Part shown: one piece after another, positions 56,853-64,000 of the stretch | How the letters are laid out: each line of letters opens with the position of its first letter | How positions within the stretch are numbered: the first letter of the stretch is position 1 | Assembly (NCBI GenBank): GCA_025529335.1 | Contig: JAMYHX010000039.1 | Coordinates: 62,001-126,000 of the forward strand | Direction: 5' to 3' | From: Rhizopus sp. PT2906 | Lineage: Eukaryota; Mucoromycota; Mucoromycetes; Mucorales; Rhizopodaceae | Length of the DNA stretch: 64,000 bases | Notes under the pieces: model-generated | The model's database searches: none | The model's input: only the letters and a program-made list of their open reading frames with translations | Told to the model about the DNA's origin: nothing | Translations under genes and position numbers: made by a program

Positions 56853-57089
56853 GTCTTATTTTTTTCTTGTTCAAAATAGAAAGAAAAAGAGTGTATGACA
56901 AAAAAAAATTAAAAATTGATACATGTCAACATACTCTATCATTGCACCTTCCCCCCTCTCTCTCTCCTCTTAGGGCACCATTACAGTTTGCCCCCTCCAT
57001 ATGTCAACCAGTTTCATTGTGACAGCTTTAACCTTTTGTTTAGCTCATTCATTGGACTCTTACACGCAAAGGGAAAAAAAAATACTATT

Positions 57090-57685
57090 TTATTTATGTT
57101 GACTACAACATTGATGTGTATGCTTTGATTTACGATGAATGTTCTTTGATTTTTTAATACTGTCATTATCACCTAATTCTGTATCTTTTGTGATTCTTAA
57201 TTCTATATTTATTCATTAGAAGGTCATTCTTTCTCTCTTTCTTTAACTGAAATAAACTTACTAAAGGTATTATTTCCTTGGTTAACTCCCTGAATGACAT
57301 TCTTTCTTAGTAATACATCCACTTGGCGAGCTAACTGAAGTTTCTATTTTCCCAATATTAGTGTTAGTCTTACATATTACTTTGTATTTACTTCTTCAAG
57401 GATATCTGTATTTGTCTCGTCTTTAAATTGCATAAATCGTGCATACGTTTCTTTTCTAGCAGCTAATCATTATAAAAGAAGAATGTTAATTCACTAATTG
57501 TTAATCGTTGTTGTTACTATTACCTTCAATGGCTCTGTAATCAGCTAGAAAAAGAAAGAAAAAAAATATTTTTAAACCATGTTGATGATCAATACACTTG
57601 TCTTACTGTCAAACACTTGCTTTTGTGTCCTCAGCAGACTGCGATAAGCTTGCAGCACTGCTTGCTTTGATGGCTGAAGTGACAT
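57090..57685 (-). CDS. Mzm1/LYRM7-type LYR protein (complex III assembly)
   Basis: Mzm1 (LYRM7) is a mitochondrial matrix chaperone for the Rieske subunit of complex III. Reconstructed from about five exons: MSLQPSKQAVLQAYRSLLRT with the A-Y-R LYR-type motif, QKQVF, DYRAIE, AARKETYARFMQFKDETNTD, then VDVLLRKNVIQGVNQGNNTF and LRITKDTELGDNDSIKKSK. The LLRKNVIQG and ELGDND blocks are strong family signatures. It ends in a basic Lys/His tail. Splices are GT..AG; borders of the first two are approximate. Confidence 0.82.
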
Positions 57686-57819
57686 TGGTTAATAAATCAA
57701 AAAACTGATTTACTCTTTTATTCAATAAGTAGTGTTTATAGAGGCCAGGGTGTGACTGGTCAAACAGAAGAAAGAAATAAAATAATGAAAAAATAGGTTG
57801 CCAGCTTCAGCTTCAGTTA

Positions 57820-58640
57820 TTTAACGTATAATACATGTAAAGATATAGAAGACATGAAATAAGTAAGTCTCTCAAAATGTCATACCTTGGTGTTGTAAGT
57901 TTCAGCAATGATATTTGATTTGTATATCTGTCTTTGATATTCTTCATGCAGTGAACTCTCTTCCAACACACATTCAGCAAAATACTTCTTGCTGATATCA
58001 CTTTTTTAAAACTAATAATAAAGGATAGGTGAATAAGTTGTATCAAGTATTCAAATGTAGTATTTACCTGATCCAAATTTCTTTTTATATCCCATTAATC
58101 TACTATTGTAGTTTTTTCATTTCTTGATGTTTTTGATTGCGTTGATAAAATTCTTCTTTACATCATCGCTGGTCTTCATCTTCTTCGTTCAGATACTTGA
58201 CTAAACCCGGAAGTTTGAGTGATCTTTCAGTAAGCTCTTTTGCTTCATTGTCAATCGATTTGCTGGCAGCAAAGGCATAGATGGCCAAACGCGTGGCATT
58301 CTACAGTACTTGCTCGAGGAGTTCACTGTCGTCGTCTCCTTCTCCTCGTTCAACAACGAATTTGATTTCTTCAAATAATTCGGTTGCTTCCCTTGCTGCA
58401 ATTCCAAGTCGATCTCCATCTTTGAATATTTGTTGGATCGACTGATATGCATTCTTAAGCTCTTGGACAAACATCTTATTGACTACGCCTGACTTGGTCC
58501 ACTTACCTCCGTATTCTCGGCAACGTTGCTATTCTTGATACCAAAACAGCCTTGAACTACTCTACAAGAACCGTCACTTACAAAAAGGAAAGGCTGATAA
58601 AGAGGATCAAGTTTGATCTCTCTTGTGATTATGCTTGAAT
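57820..58640 (-). pseudogene. Broken gene of unknown family (premature TAG)
   Basis: The minus frame starts MFVQELKNAYQSIQQIFKDG at 58474, continues through DRLGIAAREATELFEEIKFV and ends at ELLEQVL. A TAG at 58301-58303 follows after 57 codons, yet the frame continues with good composition as NATRLAIYAFAASKSIDNEA to KYLNEEDEDQR. A CAG (Gln) to TAG change would explain this. Upstream, IKLDPLYQPFLFVSDGSCRV and VVQGCFGIKNSNVAENTE may be an earlier part. I do not recognise the family; it looks like a dispersed Mucorales hypothetical protein. Confidence 0.5.
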
Positions 58641-58750
58641 AAGGTTTGAACAGTAACTGTTACTTTCTTTTTTTTAAAAAAATGGGTGACTATTTTAGTT
58701 GTCAAAAAATAAACCATTTTTCTTTGTTTCTCTCCTTTCTTTATAACAAA

Positions 58751-60510
58751 ATGTCAGACAAAGGAAATGCTGTAAACGACTTACAGGATGCAACAAAGAA
58801 AATGCTTCCAAAGCACTTCAAGTAGATGATTACAAGAAACACTCAAAGATATATGTTTAACATAGCTTATATAGATCTATTTATGAAGCTACACGCATAG
58901 CTTTAGATTTGAAGACTATTGAAACCAAGCTTAATAACCTAAGTCAAATAAGAGAACGCTTATCAAGAGAAAGTAAAGCTCCTGAATCGCTTAAATCAAT
59001 GGGTATGTACACCAATGACATGATGACTTGTGAACTAAGCGTCTCTCTTTTAAATAGATGATGCTATGAAAGATATAGAAAATGAAATAAATTCCAAGAA
59101 AAAGGAGTAAGATTAAACAATACATTTAAAAGGGAAGAAGCTTATTTGTAATAAATAGATTAACCGACTGCGAAGAGCTAGCATCTAACCAGTTTCGAGA
59201 CATCATTCAACACATTAGCAACTACACAGATAAGATAAAATCATCTGTGTCAGTGGCCCTGGCCGAATTTAGCGAAAAATTACTTCAAGCGACCACCGAT
59301 CAGCTCACGAATTCAGCACAGTCTATTGAAAAATTGAACAAGGAAAAGATGGACATGGCTGAAGGACAAAAGATATATGCGTCATTGGAAGAGTTTAAAA
59401 AGCACGTCAAGGAATCTCATAACCAGCATGTGATGAGTATTGGAGCCCAAAACGAAAAGACATTTAGAGATGTTGTCAAAAAAATGGAGAATATGCTCAG
59501 TAACTTTGAACAGACAGAGGTGATCAATAAGGTATCGAAACTCGTTATAAAGCAGTTAGAAGCAAAGGTCTATGAACGTGTGAAACAAATCAGCGAAGAA
59601 AACAAACGGGATCAAACAAAAGAGACCGTAGGATCAGAACAAATTATAGAAATTGTCAAAAATGAAGTCAACGCGCGATTAGGACCCACCAACCTTAAAA
59701 ATATCATAGCCACTTTGCCTGAGGTTCAACTAATGGTGAACTTTTGTAAAAAGGTTTCTCCTAATGTTGGAGGCATAGATCAAGCTGAACTTGCTTCTGT
59801 CAAAGAGGCCGCGATGCAACTAGGCAAGGAACATATTCAGATCAAACAGAAGCTTGAAGAAACGCGTTCGATTGTAGACTCGCTCAGATCAAAATCGTTG
59901 CCTGGACAACCATCTAGTGACACAGAAGTTGCATCCGCTGCATTATTGGCTAACGTACAACAAATGGAACAAAATGTCGCGTTTATGTACAATCATATCA
60001 AGATGATAGATACTTCATTTAAAGCACAGAGAGATTCTGCGGATGGTACAATTACTCTTCCAAGAAAGCGGGCGAGAACAGATGACGCCTCAGAATTGGA
60101 TGTTCATGCTAGATTGGAAGAAATAGAGAATAAGCATCAGAAGCTTCTTGACTTTATATTGCAATGCAAGGATAATGTCCTGGACGAAATGTTCCCAGTT
60201 CGTCTTGAAGCTGCCATGAAGAAGATTGAACAGATCTTAATGTATGTTCTTTGTTCTATAAATGATAATCTTGCTAACCATTGTATTGTATAGAAATCAT
60301 GAAACGTTTATAGCCTTCATTATTGACCCCTTTTCAACAAAGAAGAGGAGAGAAGAGCGAGCCATTACGAACTTTCCTGAAGACCAGTATCTCAATCCTG
60401 CCATGATTGACTGTATACAACAACTTGTTAAGAAGGCAACAGAGGAAGCAACAGCACCTTTATATCAGCAAATTAAATCACTTGAAGAACAGTTGAGTAA
60501 GAAACAATGA
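58751..60510 (+). CDS. Long coiled-coil protein of unknown function
   Basis: Starts MSDKGNAVNDLQDATKKMLP, joined by a 54-bp intron to SIYEATRIALDLKTIETKLN. Further exons give a mostly helical, charged protein of about 500 aa with heptads throughout (KLNKEKMDMAEGQKIYASLE, MENMLSNFEQTEVINKVSKL, KLEETRSIVDSLRSKS). A basic patch LPRKRARTDD could be a nuclear signal. The last exon reads DPFSTKKRREERAITNFPED and ends SLEEQLSKKQ. No signal peptide or membrane segment. It could be a spindle, chromatin or transport coiled coil; the family is not recognised. Confidence 0.75.
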
Positions 60511-60916
60511 TATTTGAAGACTATACAAGTAAACTATCCAAAAACAATTTAATTACATCTACACTTAACATATTGCATCATTCTTTCCCCTCCTTTCCCC
60601 CCTATCTATCGCTGAATGTCTTGAATAAAAAAAAAAAACAGAAAAAAAAACCTTGTTAAATATCCTATACTGCTCATCTTTTCAATAAACAAACACATTT
60701 AGCCAATATCATTGCCCATATGGCTTTATTATGGCGGTCAAACCAAAGTATATTTAGTAAAAAGAAAGGAAACTTATTGTGTGTATCCCTCGTTTATATA
60801 TAAAAAATCTAACAGAATAGGAAAATAAAAGTATAATATAGAATAGTATAATCATACAACTAAAAAGAAGAAGAAAAGGAAAGAAAGAAAGAAAGAAAGA
60901 GAGGAGGAGGGGTAAA
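60511..60916. other. Intergenic region, two convergent genes
   Basis: About 400 bp with A and GAAA-type repeats (60619-60650, 60866-60905). No gene seen. Confidence 0.5.
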
Positions 60917-63900
60917 TTACTTGGCTGGCTGATTGATTGACATGCTATTGAGCAAATTTTGAACAACTAAAAAAAGGTTAGCCAAAAGAATGGTCTGTAT
61001 TAAACTATACTTACGAACTGTTTCATCAGCAAACGAATGGTTTTGTGAGAACAGTGTTGGATAGTGATGTTGTCCTCTTGACGCTGTTGTTGTCGTGGGT
61101 GTTGAAGCAGATGCTGATAAAAAGGCCGATATGGACTTATTATGATGAGATGCTGTAGTAGAAGATGGATAAATTAAAGGTGGACTTTGGGTATGGATAT
61201 AGTTTTGGAAAGAGGGTAAAGTACCGGTATGTTGTCTTTCTTCTAGTACAATATCTGGCATGGATTGACTTGAATGCATAGAGCTGTTATTACTACCTGT
61301 GGATGTAGAAGACGTGGGCATAATGTATGAATTAAAATCATGATTGCTTGTCGACGTTTTACTGCTGTTCAAGGCTGGATAAAATCCTCCATGGTTGGCG
61401 TTGGTAGGTGGAGGCGCGTATATCTAAACGAAATATGAGCAAAACTTACGAGTTACAACAACAACAACAATTTACCATCGAATGAGACTTGCTTTCCATG
61501 GGCCCTGTTATCGGTGGACTACCGACGAATCCATTCAGCTGATGCCCATTCGTACCCCAGATATCTAATCCTCCAGGTGGACTTGTCGGCGGAACGCTGC
61601 GAAAGAGTGAAGGTGGCGGTCCTCTTTCAGCTGGCGTGTCAAAGATGGCGCGGATGTTCTCGGCTGTTCGGGTTGAACTCATATCTCTAAAGTTTCTCCA
61701 AGAGGCATCTAATGCACTCGCTGTCGTTGTTGTTGGGTAATCAAAAAGAGAATAACTCTTGAGGCTGTTGTTGTTGTTCAATACAGACTGGAAATCATTC
61801 AAGATAGATGAAGATGACGAAGTCGTGGGTGATACAAGATCTGTTCAAGATAATATAAAGCGTAAGTTATCAAAAAGGGAACAATCGTCACTCTTTACCT
61901 GAAGCCATAATGGGCGGAGGAAGAATTTTGCTATCAAACACATGGAAGGGAGTTGCTGCAGCCGACACACTGGGTTGGATGCCTTCTTTAGGCAGAGCGT
62001 GATAATGACCGTTGACTGCGTGATGAAGTGTCGTGCTTCCTTCGTACAAAGCGATCTGTTGATTCTTCAAGTAATCCGTGGCTATCTTCAAGGCGACAGA
62101 CAAGGCATCTATGTTTCCCTTGACTGTCTTGAAGGTGATAATTTCGTCCTTTTCAATATTTTCATCAGCTTGCTCTTGTTCCTTCCACTCTGTCTGAATG
62201 TTGCACTCTTTTGAGATACGATGAACAACTTCCTTTTCAAATGACTCAGACTTTAGCGTTGGTATCAATTGGGATGAGAAAGGTATATATAGCTTGTATT
62301 CTTCGGGCAGAATAGATCTCACCATTTGCACAGCGATCTCTACCTGAGATTCAGGACCTATAATCGTCAGTGTATCACTCGCCAGCTCATCATCAGGCCA
62401 AATCAAGCGTGTGTTGGTCTTTTTGGCTGCTTCTGCCAAGAAAGCAGCTTGATCGCGCATCAAAGTACGACGAAGCCAGAAGGGTACGTCATGCATGACC
62501 TGCTCAACGCAATCTCGGTCCTTTGGATTGATCAGCTCCATGACAGCATGTCGTAAGTTATCCAGATTGACTTGGTTCTTCATAGGTGTGCGTGCGACGA
62601 CATTGTCCTCGTTGTCATAGTATCCACCCAAGGCAGCAAATTCTTCTGCGTTTGAAAACTTGACATAAACACCGTACTTTTTCATGATGCGCTGAATGTT
62701 TTTGCCACCCACACCAATGATCCTTTTATGGTATACCTCGGGTACGTAAAATGATATCTCTGCAGGCAATTCCTCTTGCAGCAATGTCAAACCGTCCAGA
62801 GCCTTTGTGAAACTGTTGCTTTCGACTTCGATAATAAAGTTGTATTCACTGAATGGAACAAACTTGATCTTGGCTCCTGATGTCTTCATGATCTTGTTGA
62901 TCTTGCCACTCTTTTTGCCGCTGATAAATTCTCGCTGATCGTTGGAAAGTTCAACATTGAAAACTGTGCTCTGATGAAACATCTGTATTTTGCACGCGCG
63001 CGTATATGTTAGTGCTTATTGCATTTCAATTTTATAAATATTTACCTTCAAGAATGCCATGTCATGAAGACGCTGATAGACATTACGTATTGCTCGTTCC
63101 GTTCCATGAACCTCGATACGGCTTGGATCAGGCAAGTAAGCGACCTCAGCATGTGATATCTGAGATAACTGAGAGACAAGGCTTGAAATGTTGGGTAAGA
63201 AAGTGTGAGCATTTTCAACTCCATAGATGTCACGGTGATTAAAATAGAAGCAAGCTTCGTAGACGCCACAAGCCTACGTAAGGGAAAAAAAAAAAAGAAT
63301 AAAAAGAGTATGTTAGCACGTTTTTTTTTTTTAAAAAAAACCACTATTCACAAGATGCTTACCAAATGATGAAGCGAACGTAAAGTACGTTCAACATTGA
63401 CTTGGTTCTCTGCATAAACCGTAACCAGGTTACTACCAGTGCCCATCTTTGGGAAATGAATAAAGGAGGCATTATCACGCATTATTTTCCTTAGATCGTT
63501 TCTTTTATGTAATAACATCCAATCTAATTTACGTGGATGTAGTACAGCCTCTTTCTGATGAAGGATTTTTGCCTAAAAATATCCTCTTTTAGTGACAAAA
63601 TTTTCTTAAAGAAGCTGATATACCTTTTCATTTGCAAGCTGATTCAGTCTTTCTTTGACGCGTGCTACCTGCTGTAATTCTCCAGAGATATAGATGAAAG
63701 GGCTGTCATTTGTTGATAAAAATGGTGATGGAAAATAGACCGAAGTAGCTGTTTCTTCCAAAATGGATTGAAGTCCAGTTCGTTTCCGTCCGCATATTAA
63801 TTGATGCAATTTGTATGGAATATTTAATGTATCTACATTCAGCTGTGACTAAGCATACATAAAAAAGTATATCAGCACACATAAAAAGGGTCCGTGTTCC

Positions 63901-64000
63901 CTTTACCTGTTTATCTAACATGACCAACACTTTGACTCTAGCACTCTCAGCTTGGTCGGGTATACCAGTGATAAGGATGTTCACTGTGTTTTGTAAGGTA
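60917..64000 (-). CDS. Multi-KH-domain RNA-binding protein (5' part outside window)
   Basis: KH-type repeats read from right to left: TVNILITGIPDQAESARVKV, then NIPYKLHQLICGRKRTGLQS and LHPRKLDWMLLHKRNDLRKI, YFNHRDIYGVENA, VELSNDQREFISGKKSGKIN and VPEVYHKRIIGVGGKNIQRI with the GxxG loops (GVGG, GKKSG, GRKRTG). The C-terminal 300 aa are Ser/Thr/Pro-rich and disordered, ending LLNSMSINQPAK. The layout of several KH or degenerate-KH units resembles Bicaudal-C-like fungal proteins, and suggests mRNA binding. The gene runs off the right edge with its N-terminus missing. At least seven introns. Confidence 0.82.

Noticed and set aside
1..64000. Widespread sequencing error as the cause of the frame breaks
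   Set aside because: Two breaks lie at homopolymers and could be errors, but more than 20 housekeeping genes in the window read without a break, so true decay is more likely for the relics.
1..64000. tRNA genes
   Set aside because: I looked for B-box-like GGTTCGAATCC sequences and found none with a matching A box; a tRNA-finding program would be needed to exclude them.

Overview
This is a 64 kb piece of nuclear DNA from a filamentous fungus, most likely an early-diverging one of the Mucorales (Mucoromycota) type. The evidence is AT-rich sequence, many 50-80 bp GT..AG introns, very short spacers between genes, and a gene set mixing fungal and animal-like families (phenylalanine hydroxylase, a Rabin8-type Sec2, dynamitin, SMU1, TMEM42, a single-chain Fe-S serine dehydratase). 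The order is inferred, since no rRNA or other marker is present. I found no tRNA, rRNA or CRISPR array.

Layout. 1-21.9 kb is dense housekeeping sequence: TSR1 (3' part), phenylalanine hydroxylase, dynamitin, SMU1, PIG-A/Gpi3, an unknown gene, a GLUT-like sugar transporter, a CUE-like protein, a WD40 protein, a methyltransferase, a two-domain 3'-5' exonuclease-like protein and a SANT/Myb protein. 21.9-23.9 kb and 26.8-30.2 kb are relic zones on either side of the intact GID7/WDR26 gene. They hold a Helitron N-terminal fragment, two different decayed Fanzor (eukaryotic TnpB-like) genes, a 48-nt poly(A) tract and a FAR1/MULE-type zinc-finger relic. 30.4-38.4 kb holds the Sm protein E gene (five exons, 85 aa), a Ser/Ala-rich secreted wall protein, the Rabin8/Sec2 exchange factor, an R3H/G-patch protein (Sqs1-like) and a small basic protein. 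38.9-40.4 kb holds two broken, convergent copies of a PD-(D/E)XK-like family. 40.7-64 kb is housekeeping again: Fe-S L-serine dehydratase, HINT, an alpha/beta hydrolase, TMEM42, Nup54/57, a GPI-type chitin deacetylase, the Gea/GBF1 Arf exchange factor, a small secreted protein, a two-TM protein, MZM1/LYRM7, a broken unknown gene, a coiled-coil protein and the 3' part of a multi-KH RNA-binding gene.

How the genes fit together. There is no operon-like pathway. Shared themes are RNA work (TSR1, SMU1, SmE, Sqs1-like, exonuclease, KH protein), membrane traffic and cell surface (dynamitin, Gea/GBF1, Sec2/Rabin8, PIG-A, chitin deacetylase, wall protein) and mitochondria (MZM1, possibly serine dehydratase). 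Several neighbours are packed tightly: SMU1 and PIG-A diverge from a 91-bp spacer, the hydrolase and TMEM42 converge with 5 bp between stops, and four other convergent pairs have 23-47 bp between stops.

The most interesting content is the relic zone. It has two diverged Fanzor copies, each disabled in a different way, one of them next to a Helitron fragment. No intact new system was found. All calls come from reading translations by eye; no database search was run.
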